Positions 1-7,871 of a stretch of DNA of 64,000 bases are shown here, piece after piece; positions within the stretch are counted from its first letter, which is position 1, and each line of letters begins with the position of its first letter. This DNA comes from Microbacterium maritypicum (GTDB taxonomy: Bacteria; Actinomycetota; Actinomycetes; Actinomycetales; Microbacteriaceae): contig NZ_CP168030.1 in assembly GCF_041529975.1 (NCBI RefSeq), positions 3,410,001-3,474,000 of the forward strand, in the 5' to 3' direction. The notes under the pieces were generated by a model that was not told the origin of the DNA, ran no database searches, and saw only the letters and a list, made by a program, of their open reading frames with translations. The translations under genes were made by a program, and so were the position numbers.

Positions 1-1
1 G

Positions 2-382
2 GCGGCATGGTCGGCGCCCGTGATCGCCGCCGCCATCGCCACACCGCTCGCGGCGGCCTCCGGCGCCGCCGCCCTGACCGTGCAGCCCTCGCCCGCGACC
101 GTCACGGGTGCAGATTTCGCGTGGCCGGGGGCGACCGTCACGAACACCGGGACGACACCGCTGACCGTCACCTGGTCGGTCGACGTGGCCCCTGTGCTCG
201 AGTCGCTCTCGGGCCCGCTCACCGGCACGGTGACGATCCCGCCCGGCTCTTCCGAACTGGTCGCCGCCGGCATCACCGGCTACTACGTCGCGGCCGCCTG
301 GCCGACGACGCTGACACTCACCCTGCTCGGCGAAGGCGCCCCGCGCACCTCCACCGTGACGTTCCAGGCCGAGGAGCAGTAG
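2..382 (+). CDS. 3' part of a small exported protein, function unknown
   Basis: The reading frame is open from the first bases and ends with TAG at 380-382, so the start lies outside the window. The visible N-terminus reads AAWSAPVIAAAIATPLAAAS, which looks like the hydrophobic core and cleavage region of a signal peptide; in Actinobacteria such an AAW.APVI stretch often follows a twin-arginine motif, which here would lie upstream. The remaining ~100 residues are rich in Thr, Val, Gly and Pro and resemble an extracytoplasmic beta-sandwich, but I recognise no family. It could instead start at the GTG at position 20, which would leave only a short leader. Confidence 0.55.
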   Translation, partial: AAWSAPVIAAAIATPLAAASGAAALTVQPSPATVTGADFAWPGATVTNTGTTPLTVTWSVDVAPVLESLSGPLTGTVTIPPGSSELVAAGITGYYVAAAWPTTLTLTLLGEGAPRTSTVTFQAEEQ

Positions 383-406
383 CCCGCGCCCGCCGGACGG
401 CGTGCG

Positions 407-1627
407 TCAGCTCAGACGCTCGAGCACCATGGCCATGCCCTGGCCGCCGGCGGTGCACATCGTCTCGACGGCGAACTGCTCGTCGCGCTCGCGGAGCGCG
501 TTGATCGCGGTCGTGGTGATGCGGGCACCGGTCATGCCGTAGGGGTGACCGAGGGCGATCGCGCCGCCGTTCACATTCACGCGGTCGGGGTCGATGCCGA
601 TGTCGGCGATCGAGGGAATCACCTGCGCGGCGAACGCCTCGTTGATCTCGAGGATGTCGATGTCGCCGATCGACATACGGGCGTGGGCGAGCGCGCGCTC
701 CACCGCCTGCACCGGCCCGAGGCCCATGATCTCGGCCGACAGTGCCGACACCCCGGTCGACACCACACGGGCGAGCGGGGTGAGCCCGAGCTCGGCGGCG
801 CGGGTGTCGCTCATGATCACGAGCGCGGCCGCGCCGTCGTTGAGCGGGCAGCAGTTCGCCGCGGTCACCGTGCCGTGCGGGCGGAACACCGGCTGCATGC
901 CGCTGATGCCCTCCAGCGTGACGCCCGTTCGGGGGCCGTCGTCCTTCGTCACGAGCGTGCCGTCGGCGAGACGCACCGGGGTGATGTCGGTCCCCCAGAA
1001 GCCGCGGGCGCCGGCGGCCTCGGCGCGGTTCTGGCTGAGCACCGCCCATTCATCCTGCTCGCGACGGGACACGCCGCGGAAGGAGGCCACATTCTCGGCG
1101 GTCTCCCCCATCGCGATGTAGATGTCCTCGAGCTCTCCCCGCTCGAGCGGATCCGACCATACGAAGTCGGGGTTCTGCGCGTCGCGCGCCGTGCGGGCCG
1201 CAGCATCCGCCCACCGCGGGTTCTTGGTGTCCGGCATGCCGTCGGACTTGCCGGAGCCGAACTGCGACACCGCCTCCACCCCGGCCGAGACGAACACGTC
1301 GCCCTCGCCGGCCTTGATCGCATGGAACGCCATCCGCGTCGTCTGCAGCGACGATGCGCAGTAGCGGTTGACCGTGGTGCCGGGCACCGCGTCCCAGCCG
1401 AGCTGCAGCGCCAGCATCCGTCCGATGTTGTATCCCTGCTGGCCTGCCGGCTGCGCACAGCCCACCATCAGGTCGACGATCTCGTCCGGGTTCAGGCCGG
1501 GCACCGCCTCGACGGCCGCGCGCACCATCTGCACGGCGAGGTCGTCACCGCGCATGTCCTTCAGGCTGCCCTTGAACGCGCGTCCGATGGGCGAGCGCAC
1601 CGCGGAGACGATGACGGCTTCGGTCAT
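407..1627 (-). CDS. acetyl-CoA C-acyltransferase (thiolase)
   Basis: Thiolase of 406 residues, the usual length for the degradative FadA/AtoB group. It would cleave a 3-ketoacyl-CoA with CoA to acetyl-CoA (or propionyl-CoA) and a shortened acyl-CoA. The active site is intact: nucleophile Cys90 in NRYCASS, His361 in GGAIALGHPYG and the second Cys391 in ETMCTAGGQG. The start is set by the ATGA overlap with the upstream SDR gene, whose stop shares bases 1624-1627; a long extension of the frame upstream is spurious because it would lie inside the SDR gene. It is the last enzyme of a two-gene operon in the catabolic island and probably handles the ring-opened product. The acyl chain length cannot be read from the sequence. 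Confidence 0.93.
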   Translation of the reverse strand: MTEAVIVSAVRSPIGRAFKGSLKDMRGDDLAVQMVRAAVEAVPGLNPDEIVDLMVGCAQPAGQQGYNIGRMLALQLGWDAVPGTTVNRYCASSLQTTRMAFHAIKAGEGDVFVSAGVEAVSQFGSGKSDGMPDTKNPRWADAAARTARDAQNPDFVWSDPLERGELEDIYIAMGETAENVASFRGVSRREQDEWAVLSQNRAEAAGARGFWGTDITPVRLADGTLVTKDDGPRTGVTLEGISGMQPVFRPHGTVTAANCCPLNDGAAALVIMSDTRAAELGLTPLARVVSTGVSALSAEIMGLGPVQAVERALAHARMSIGDIDILEINEAFAAQVIPSIADIGIDPDRVNVNGGAIALGHPYGMTGARITTTAINALRERDEQFAVETMCTAGGQGMAMVLERLS

Positions 1628-2442
1628 GATGAGGATCCTCCAGTGATGTCGAGGCGGTCGGCCTGCTGCACGATGTCCGCGTTCGGGGTGTGGCTCAGGA
1701 AAGCGGGCCATTCGCCGCCACCGTCCACGGGGATGACGGCGCCGGTGACGTGCGCCGACAGGGGTGAGGCGAGCATGACGCAGACGTTGCCGAGCTCCTG
1801 CGGCGAGGCCAGTCGCCCCCGCGGGATGGTCCGTGCGATCTCCGCGTACTGCTCCGGTGTGCCGTAGTGGTCGACCGCGCTCTCGGTGTGCACCAGGCCG
1901 CTGCTGATCGCGTTGACGCGGATCTCCGGCGCCCATTCGACCGCGAGGCTGCGGGTCAGGCTCTCCAGCGCCGCCTTCGCCGCGCCGTACACGGCCGTGC
2001 CGGGGCTGGGGCGGCGGGCGCTGATCGAGGTGATGTTGATCACGCTGCCGGATGCGGCACGCAACGCGGGGAACGCCGCTCTCGTGGCGACCGCGGCGGA
2101 GAGGAAGTTGATCTCGGTGATGGCCTGGAAGTACCTCGGCGACCCGGCTTCGAATCGGCCGAACGGCGAGCCGCCGACGTTGTTGACGAGCACGTCGAGG
2201 CGTCCGTGGCGTTCCGCGACGCCCGCGATCCAGGCCTCGTTCTGAGCGGCGTCGCGCACATCGACCGGACGGAAGGATGCCGGGCGCCCGTCGCGCTCCG
2301 GCAGGGTCGTCGGCTCGGAGCGACCGCAGAACTCGACGTCGGCACCCGCATCGAGGAACGCCTCGACCACGCCACGGCCCACACCTCGAGCACCGCCGGT
2401 GACCGCGACGACCTTCCCCGCGAAATCCATGACCAGGCTCAC
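1624..2442 (-). CDS. SDR family oxidoreductase
   Basis: Classical short-chain dehydrogenase of 272 residues with the nucleotide-binding motif TGGARGVGRG near the N-terminus, NNVGG, and an intact catalytic set: Ser in TSISARR, Tyr and Lys in YGAAK. It probably oxidises a hydroxyacyl-CoA or a cyclic alcohol with NAD(P)+. GTG 2442 is preferred over the Met codon four residues later because GGAGGAGG lies 5 nt upstream of the GTG. It is translationally coupled to the thiolase (ATGA overlap), which suggests a 3-hydroxyacyl-CoA dehydrogenase-like role. Its promoter lies in the divergent gap carrying operator A at 2494-2513. Confidence 0.88.
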   Translation of the reverse strand: MSLVMDFAGKVVAVTGGARGVGRGVVEAFLDAGADVEFCGRSEPTTLPERDGRPASFRPVDVRDAAQNEAWIAGVAERHGRLDVLVNNVGGSPFGRFEAGSPRYFQAITEINFLSAAVATRAAFPALRAASGSVINITSISARRPSPGTAVYGAAKAALESLTRSLAVEWAPEIRVNAISSGLVHTESAVDHYGTPEQYAEIARTIPRGRLASPQELGNVCVMLASPLSAHVTGAVIPVDGGGEWPAFLSHTPNADIVQQADRLDITGGSSS

Positions 2443-2493
2443 TCCGCCTCCTCCGAGCGCGGCGCTCCGATGCGCCGACCTGTCCATGCTACC

Positions 2494-2513
2494 AACCAAA
2501 TGCTAGGTTTGTT
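2494..2513. promoter_or_regulatory. operator-like palindrome A (divergent SDR promoters)
   Basis: The imperfect palindrome AACCAAATGCTAGGTT lies between the two divergent SDR genes. It resembles five other sites in this island (consensus around CAAGC-N4-GCTTG followed by GTT). TAGGTT at 2504-2509 is a plausible -10 box for the rightward gene, 6 nt before its ATG at 2516, so a bound repressor would cover the promoter. The function is inferred from recurrence and position. Confidence 0.55.
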
Positions 2514-2515
2514 GC

Positions 2516-3349
2516 ATGAGTCACGATGACGTCCCTCTGCAGCATCCCCGCACCGTCGTGGTCACCGGCGGCGCCCTCGGCATCGGCGGCGGGATCAGCC
2601 GGCGCTTCGCCGCCGACGGCGACCACGTCCTGCTCGTCGACATCGATGCGGATGCCGCCGCACGTACGGCCGCCGACATCGAGGCGACCGGCGGCCGCTG
2701 CACCGTCCTCGTCGGCGACATCACCGAAGACGACACGGTCGCCCGCCTCGCGGCCCGGGTCGAGAGCGAATACGGACACGCCGACGTGCTCGTCAACAAC
2801 GTCGGCGACTACCGCCCGGCGAAGTCGTTCTTCGCCAAGAGCCCGCCCGATCAGTGGCGGCGCCTGCACGAGCTCAACCTCTGGCACGTCTTCGCCGTGA
2901 CGCACGCACTCCTGCCGGGGATGATCGCGGCCGGCGGCGGCAGCATCGTCAACGTCTCCACGGTCGAGGCGTTCCGCGGCATCCCCGGCAACGCCGTGTA
3001 CTCGGCGTACAACGCCGGCGTCTCCGCTTTCACGAAGAGCCTCGCCGTCGAACTCGGGCCCTCCGCCATCCGGGTCAACGCCATCGCCCCCGACCTCGCC
3101 GACACCGCGCAGACCCCGGCCGAGCTCATGCTGGCCGGCCGCGACCCCGCGCTGCTGCGATCCTGGCTTCCCGCCGGACGCTTCGGGACACCCGAGGACT
3201 TCGCGGGAGTGGTGGCCTTCCTCGCCTCGCGCGACGCTGCGTTCATCACGGGTCACACGATCCCCGTCGACGGCGGAACACTGGCCGCAGCCGGCTGGTA
3301 CGGCAAGGCATCCGGTCGCGGCTGGACGAACATGCCGGATCAGGCATGA
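2516..3349 (+). CDS. SDR family protein with altered catalytic residues
   Basis: This 277-residue protein has the SDR fold signature TGGALGIGGG, NNVGD and the C-terminal HTIPVDGG. The catalytic positions are unusual. The serine 13 residues before the tyrosine is Thr149, Tyr162 is present, and the lysine of YxxxK is Asn166 (YSAYN), so standard proton relay through Lys is not available. It may work on an activated substrate, have a shifted mechanism, or be non-catalytic. No strong Shine-Dalgarno precedes the ATG, and a TAGGTT box ends 6 nt upstream, which fits a leaderless start. It overlaps the next gene by ATGA and forms an operon with two NTF2-like proteins. Confidence 0.85.
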   Translation: MSHDDVPLQHPRTVVVTGGALGIGGGISRRFAADGDHVLLVDIDADAAARTAADIEATGGRCTVLVGDITEDDTVARLAARVESEYGHADVLVNNVGDYRPAKSFFAKSPPDQWRRLHELNLWHVFAVTHALLPGMIAAGGGSIVNVSTVEAFRGIPGNAVYSAYNAGVSAFTKSLAVELGPSAIRVNAIAPDLADTAQTPAELMLAGRDPALLRSWLPAGRFGTPEDFAGVVAFLASRDAAFITGHTIPVDGGTLAAAGWYGKASGRGWTNMPDQA

Positions 3350-3885
3350 ACACGCTCGCCGAGCTCATGGACCGTCAGCAGATCCACGACCTGGTCCTGC
3401 GCTACTGCTCGGCCGTCGACCGCGCCGACTACGCGGCGGTCCGCAGCGTCTATGCGCGAGACGGCGTCGACCACCACACCGGCTTCTCCGGAACGGCCGA
3501 CGACTACGTGGCCTGGCTGCGCGAGCGGACGGCCGTGTTCGACGGCACCATGCACCTCGTCGGGAACCACCGGGTCGAGCTCCACGGCGATCATGCCTTC
3601 GCCGAGACGTACGGCACGGCCGTGCACTGGGGTACGCCGTCCGACGACGAGTCCCTCAACTTCACGAGCGGCTTCCGCTACCTCGATCATGTCCGCCGCG
3701 ACCCCGACGGCTGGCGCATCGTCGAGCGCACCGCCGTGCGCGAATGGACCCGCTCGGATGCCGGGAGACTGCGTGAACCGGAGGGCGACGGACCACGGGG
3801 CCGTCGCGGACCCGACGACCCCGCGACGGCCTGGCGGCAGCGCGTGCGCCGCGCTGCCGCAGCGCCCAGGAAGGAGAGATCATGA
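3346..3885 (+). CDS. nuclear transport factor 2 / SnoaL-like protein
   Basis: A 179-residue protein with the SnoaL-like cone fold: an N-terminal helix (LMDRQQIHDLVLRYCSAVDR), then YAAVRSVYARDGV and alternating beta strands up to about residue 140. Relatives with known function act as isomerases, hydratases, epoxide hydrolases or polyketide cyclases, and many are accessory proteins in terpenoid, steroid or aromatic degradation. The last ~40 residues are Arg/Pro-rich and look disordered, an extension not typical of the family. Start and stop are fixed by ATGA overlaps with both neighbours. The substrate is unknown. Confidence 0.78.
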   Translation: MNTLAELMDRQQIHDLVLRYCSAVDRADYAAVRSVYARDGVDHHTGFSGTADDYVAWLRERTAVFDGTMHLVGNHRVELHGDHAFAETYGTAVHWGTPSDDESLNFTSGFRYLDHVRRDPDGWRIVERTAVREWTRSDAGRLREPEGDGPRGRRGPDDPATAWRQRVRRAAAAPRKERS

Positions 3886-4367
3886 CACGGAGCATCGAAC
3901 AGCGCCTGCGGGCGCTGGAGGACCGACTGGAGATCATCGAGCTGGAGGCGACCTACGCGCGCGCCTTCGACGAGCGCGACGGCGATACGTGGAGCAGCCT
4001 CTTCACCGAGGACGGCATCTACCAGTCGCGGGCTGTCGGGGAGGCGCCGCCGCTGACCTTCGTGCAAGGCCGCCCGGCGCTCCACGCGTTCTGCGCCGAC
4101 GCTGCCTTCGCCGGCATCCACTTCCTGCATCTGCCGCAGCTCGCGTTCGACGGCGACCGCGCGACGGCCCGCATCCACCTGGAATTCCATGGCGACTACG
4201 CCGAGGATGCCGGTGCCCCACGGCTCGTGATGCGCGGCTTCTACGACGTGGCCTACCGACGCGAGGAGGGCCGCTGGCTCATCGCCCGTCGGGTGACGAC
4301 GGCCTTCGCCCGCAGCCAGGACACGGTGCTCGGCTACCCCGCCGCATCCGCCCTCCCGGCGGCCTGA
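3882..4367 (+). CDS. nuclear transport factor 2 / SnoaL-like protein
   Basis: This 161-residue protein opens with a short coiled helix (IEQRLRALEDRLEIIELEATYARAFDERD), the typical start of the SnoaL_4 group found beside dehydrogenases in degradation clusters. W.SLFTEDGIY and the terminal DVAYRREEGRWLIARR strands fit the cone fold. AAGGAGAG lies just upstream of the ATG. It overlaps the previous NTF2-like gene by ATGA, so the two may form a heteromer or act in consecutive steps. It ends 16 nt before the convergent livF. The exact reaction is unknown. Confidence 0.78.
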   Translation: MTRSIEQRLRALEDRLEIIELEATYARAFDERDGDTWSSLFTEDGIYQSRAVGEAPPLTFVQGRPALHAFCADAAFAGIHFLHLPQLAFDGDRATARIHLEFHGDYAEDAGAPRLVMRGFYDVAYRREEGRWLIARRVTTAFARSQDTVLGYPAASALPAA

Positions 4368-4383
4368 CCCTCCGGCGTCGACG

Positions 4384-5103
4384 CTACGCGACCGCGCCGA
4401 AGTACGCCTTCTGCAGATCCTCGAGCGTGACGTCGGCCGCGGCCCCGGCGAGCGTCGTGCGGCCCATCTCGATCACCGTCACCTCGTCGGCGATGGCGAC
4501 GGACTCCTGCACGGCCTGCTCGACCAGGAGGATGCCGATGCCGGTGTTCTTGAGCTCATGCACCCGCTCCATGACCTCCTTGACGATCACCGGAGCGAGC
4601 CCCTGGCTCGGCTCGTCGAGGATGAGCAGCTTCGGCTTCGCCATCAGCGCCTGGCCGATCGCGAGCATCTGCTGCTGCCCACCCGACATGCTCGCCGCGG
4701 GGAGGGCACGCTTGCTGCCCAGGATCGGGAAGAGCTGGTAGATCTCCTCCGCCGCCGCGATCAGAGCCCGCTTGCCCATCCCCCGCGAGAATCCGCCGAG
4801 GATGAGGTTCTGCTCGATCGTGAGCTCACGGAAGACCTTCTTGCCCTCCTGCACGTACGAGATCCCGCGGGCGACCCGCTTGTGAGGTGCATCCGTCAGC
4901 GGCTCGCCGAGGTAGGCGACCGTGCCGCCCGAGACCCTGTTCAGCCCGGTGATCGCCCGCAGCGTCGTCGTCTTGCCCGCGCCGTTCCGACCGAGCAGCA
5001 CCGTGATCTCCCCCGCCCGCACGGTCAGCGAGACGTCGCGCACGACGGTCAGGTCGCCGTAGCCGGTCTGCAGACCGGACACCTCCAACAGCACATCACT
5101 CAT
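4384..5103 (-). CDS. ABC transporter ATP-binding protein, LivF type
   Basis: A 239-residue ATPase of the branched-chain amino acid (HAAT) importer family. It carries Walker A GRNGAGKTT at residues 38-46, the signature MSGGQQQ and Walker B KLLILDEPSQGLAP. LivF-type proteins bind the cytoplasmic face of LivH/LivM and power uptake. It is the last gene of the operon SBP-livH-livMG-livF and overlaps the upstream fused gene by 8 nt, so translation is coupled. The position inside a catabolic island suggests the cargo is the degraded compound or a carboxylate derived from it rather than an amino acid; that is inference. Confidence 0.93.
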   Translation of the reverse strand: MSDVLLEVSGLQTGYGDLTVVRDVSLTVRAGEITVLLGRNGAGKTTTLRAITGLNRVSGGTVAYLGEPLTDAPHKRVARGISYVQEGKKVFRELTIEQNLILGGFSRGMGKRALIAAAEEIYQLFPILGSKRALPAASMSGGQQQMLAIGQALMAKPKLLILDEPSQGLAPVIVKEVMERVHELKNTGIGILLVEQAVQESVAIADEVTVIEMGRTTLAGAAADVTLEDLQKAYFGAVA

Positions 5104-6919
5104 GGTCGCCGCCTCCCGCCGCGTTGGTCTCCGCCGTCACGCCGAGGTACTCCTCCATGACCCGCGGGTTGCTCTCGATCTGATCGGGGGTGCCGTGCGC
5201 CATGACCGCGCCCTGGGCGAGCACATAGATGTCGTCGGCGACGCGCAGCACGAGTTGGAAGTTGTGCTCCACCAGGATGACGGTCATGCCGGCGTCGCGC
5301 AGCCGCTTCACGAGACTCTCGAGGACCTCGAGCTCGTCCTCGTCCAGGCCGGATGCCACCTCGTCGAGGAGCACCACCTTCGGGGACGCTGCCAGGCTCC
5401 TGGCGACCTCGAGCAGTCGACGGTTGCCGAGCGGGAGCGAGTCGGCCGGCTCGTCGCGCTGCGCGCTGAGCCCGACCAGCGCGAGCGCCCGCTCCGCCGC
5501 CGCCCGGTTCTCCGCGCGAGCTCGCCAGAACGTCGGCAGCCGCAGGAACGAGGCGAACACGGAGGCCCGTTCCGTGGCATAGCGTCCGGCCGCCACGGCT
5601 TCGAACACCGTCAGCTTCTCGGGGATGTTCGGAGTCTGGAACGTGCGCGAGACCCCCGCCCGGGCGACCCGGTACGACGAGAGTCCCTGGATGGACTTCC
5701 CGTCGAGTTCGATCGTGCCGGCATCCGTCCTGTAGAAGCCGGAGATCATGTTGAGCAGGGTGGTCTTCCCCGAGCCGTTGGGGCCGATGATCGCCGTGAC
5801 CGCACCGGGCGCCGCATCGATCGACACCTTCGACAGCGCCTGGTTGCCGCCGAACGCCTTGGAGACTCCCTCCGTGCGCAGCAGCGCGCCGTCGAGCTTC
5901 TCGATCTCGGCCGGAGCGGCTTCCGCCGGGCGCACCCCGGTCTTGGCCTTGGCCGCGATGTCGGCCTTGCGCACGAGGGTCCGCAGCAGCCCGGACAGTC
6001 CTCCGGTGAAGGCCACTCCGCCGATGAGCAGGAACGCCCCGGAGATGATCAGTCCGAACTGGCTGAAGTTCGTCGACTGGTTCATCCCGAACTGCAGCAC
6101 CGCTGCACCGATCAGGGCTCCGTAGATGCTGGCGGAGCCGCCGAAGATCGAGGCCGCGAGCACCGTCATCGCGAACGAGAACGCGAAGGCCTCCGGCGAG
6201 ATGAAGAGGTCGAGGTTGGCGAAGAGCACCCCGGCGATGCCGGCAGGGACGGCGCCGATCGCGTAGGCCGTGAGCTTGGCGCGGAACACGGAGATGCCCA
6301 TCGACGAAGCCAGGACCGGGCTCTGCTTGAGCACGCGGAGCGCCGTCCCGTGGTCGGAGACGACGAGGTTGCGGATCAGTGCGAAGGCCACGATGGCGAC
6401 GCCGACGATGATCAGGTAGTAGGTGCGGCCGTCGATCATCTGACCGAACGAGGTCGCGGGCATGATGCCGGCCAGACCGTTGCGACCGCCGGTCTGCTCC
6501 TTGAAGATCGACAGCACGTCCGGGACGATCAGGATCAGGAAGAACGAGGTCATCGCGAGCGACCAGCTCCCCAGACGCAGTCCGGGGATGCCGGAGATGA
6601 GTCCGATGAGCAGCGCGGCGCCGCCGCCGATGAGCAGCTGCAGCCAGATGTCGGTCACCCCGGCCTTGTTGGCGAGACCCGCGGCATAGGCACCGGCCGC
6701 ATACATCGCGACCTGTCCCATCGCCAGCTCGCCGGCGTAGCCGAGCGAGAGGTTCAGGCCCAGCACGATCAGCGCCAGGATCAGGGTGAGCTCGATCTGC
6801 CGCGTCGCGGCGTAGTTGAGCCCGAGGAACGGCAGCGCGAGCAGCACGGCACCGACGGCGAGGGGCCAGATCCAGCCGGGGATGGACCGTAGTTTCAACC
6901 AGAGAGCAGCCACGGTCAC
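5096..6919 (-). CDS. fused LivM permease - LivG ATPase of a HAAT-type ABC importer
   Basis: A single 607-residue protein with two domains that are usually separate. Residues 1 to ~320 are a LivM-like permease with about eight to ten membrane helices and the EAA-like stretch SMGISVFRAKLTAYAIGAVPAGIAG written in pieces around residue 200-230. A linker at ~320-345 leads to a LivG ATPase with Walker A GPNGSGKTT near residue 380, the variant signature LPLGNRRLLEVARSLA and Walker B VVLLDEVASGLDE. GTG 6919 is chosen because it overlaps the livH stop (GTGA); longer readings of the frame would lie inside livH. The frame is continuous across the joint, so this is a true fusion. Such fusions are known in Actinobacteria and Alphaproteobacteria. 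Confidence 0.92.
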   Translation of the reverse strand: MTVAALWLKLRSIPGWIWPLAVGAVLLALPFLGLNYAATRQIELTLILALIVLGLNLSLGYAGELAMGQVAMYAAGAYAAGLANKAGVTDIWLQLLIGGGAALLIGLISGIPGLRLGSWSLAMTSFFLILIVPDVLSIFKEQTGGRNGLAGIMPATSFGQMIDGRTYYLIIVGVAIVAFALIRNLVVSDHGTALRVLKQSPVLASSMGISVFRAKLTAYAIGAVPAGIAGVLFANLDLFISPEAFAFSFAMTVLAASIFGGSASIYGALIGAAVLQFGMNQSTNFSQFGLIISGAFLLIGGVAFTGGLSGLLRTLVRKADIAAKAKTGVRPAEAAPAEIEKLDGALLRTEGVSKAFGGNQALSKVSIDAAPGAVTAIIGPNGSGKTTLLNMISGFYRTDAGTIELDGKSIQGLSSYRVARAGVSRTFQTPNIPEKLTVFEAVAAGRYATERASVFASFLRLPTFWRARAENRAAAERALALVGLSAQRDEPADSLPLGNRRLLEVARSLAASPKVVLLDEVASGLDEDELEVLESLVKRLRDAGMTVILVEHNFQLVLRVADDIYVLAQGAVMAHGTPDQIESNPRVMEEYLGVTAETNAAGGGDHE

Positions 6920-7773
6920 ACCGTCCGTTCCACGCGACGGGTGAAGAGTCCCGTCGGCTTGACCATCAGAATCACGATGAGGATGAAGAACACCGTCAAC
7001 CCCGCGTAGTCGGCACCGATGTACCGTGTCGCGAGCGCCTCGGCGAGGCCGACGATGAGTCCACCCACGAGCACGCCGCCGAGGGACCCGAAGCCGCCGA
7101 TCGCGAGGACGACGAAGCCCTTGAGCGCCAGGGAGGCACCGAGCGTGGCGACCGCATACGTCTTGGGGCCGACGAACACACCGAGGAAACCGGCGAGGAC
7201 GCCGGTGAAGATGAAGGCCATGAGGGCGAAGCGCCGCACGTTCACCCCGCGCAGCTGCGCTGCCTCCCTGTTCTCGCTCATGCCGAGCAGGGCGATGCCG
7301 GTCATGCTGCGCTTGGCATACTGGGTGAGCGCGATGACCAGGACGATGACGAGCACGATCAGTGCGAGCTCGACGGGGTAGACCCGGCCGCCGAGGAACT
7401 CGAGCACCTGATCGCCCATGAAGAAGGGCACGCGCTTGGGCTCTCCGCCCCAGATCACCTGGGCGACACCCTCCATGATGATGGAGGCGCCGAGGGTCGT
7501 GACCAGCAGGTTGTGCGGGTCCTTGACCGGACGGATGGCGACCCGCTCCTCGAGAGCGGCGATCGCGCCGACGATGACGGCCGCGGCGATCGCGACGAGC
7601 CACCAGGGCAGACCCCAGACGACGATGCCGACGTACGCGATGAACGCGCCGAGCATCATGAGCGCCGCCTGGGCGAAGTTGAAGGTCTTCTGCGAGAGGA
7701 AGACGATGTTGTAGCCGATCGCCACCAGTGCGTAGATCGCACCGAGAGCCAGGCCGGACCAGATGATGGTCAT
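6916..7773 (-). CDS. ABC transporter permease, LivH type
   Basis: A 285-residue integral membrane protein of the LivH family with about eight hydrophobic segments and the family pattern GLALGAIYALVAIGYNIVF at the N-terminus and KGFVVLAIGGFGSLGGVLVG near residue 225. It would form the translocation pore with the LivM part of the downstream fusion. It overlaps that gene by four bases. A 98-nt gap with a strong hairpin separates it from the upstream binding-protein gene of the same operon. Confidence 0.93.
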   Translation of the reverse strand: MTIIWSGLALGAIYALVAIGYNIVFLSQKTFNFAQAALMMLGAFIAYVGIVVWGLPWWLVAIAAAVIVGAIAALEERVAIRPVKDPHNLLVTTLGASIIMEGVAQVIWGGEPKRVPFFMGDQVLEFLGGRVYPVELALIVLVIVLVIALTQYAKRSMTGIALLGMSENREAAQLRGVNVRRFALMAFIFTGVLAGFLGVFVGPKTYAVATLGASLALKGFVVLAIGGFGSLGGVLVGGLIVGLAEALATRYIGADYAGLTVFFILIVILMVKPTGLFTRRVERTV

Positions 7774-7810
7774 TGCGGTCGGGTTCCTTCCATCACTTTG
7801 GCTTGGTGTG

Positions 7811-7848
7811 CCGACGGCTCGGATCCGAATCGAGATCCGAGCCGCCGG
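7811..7848 (-). terminator. intra-operon hairpin between binding protein gene and livH
   Basis: Arms 7815-7825 and 7834-7844 pair perfectly over 11 bp with an 8-nt loop, and after one mismatch three more base pairs follow at the base. There is no T-run behind it on the minus strand. In binding-protein-dependent operons a stem at this place usually protects the upstream mRNA and causes partial termination, giving more binding protein than permease. That role is inferred. Confidence 0.6.
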
Positions 7849-7871
7849 CGATGTTCACGCGCCCACCGGGG

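Noticed and set aside
545..1867. A 440-codon open frame on the plus strand opposite the thiolase
   Set aside because: It is a high-GC shadow: composition is Arg/His/Gly-rich, no family is recognisable, and the minus-strand thiolase has all catalytic motifs.
2516..3349. The SDR with Asn in the catalytic Lys position considered as a pseudogene
   Set aside because: The frame is full length, conserved motifs elsewhere are intact, and it is translationally coupled to two downstream genes.
5102..6892. A 596-codon plus-strand frame opposite the LivM-LivG fusion
   Set aside because: Low-complexity Arg/Glu/His composition typical of the antisense of GC-rich genes; the minus-strand protein is clear.
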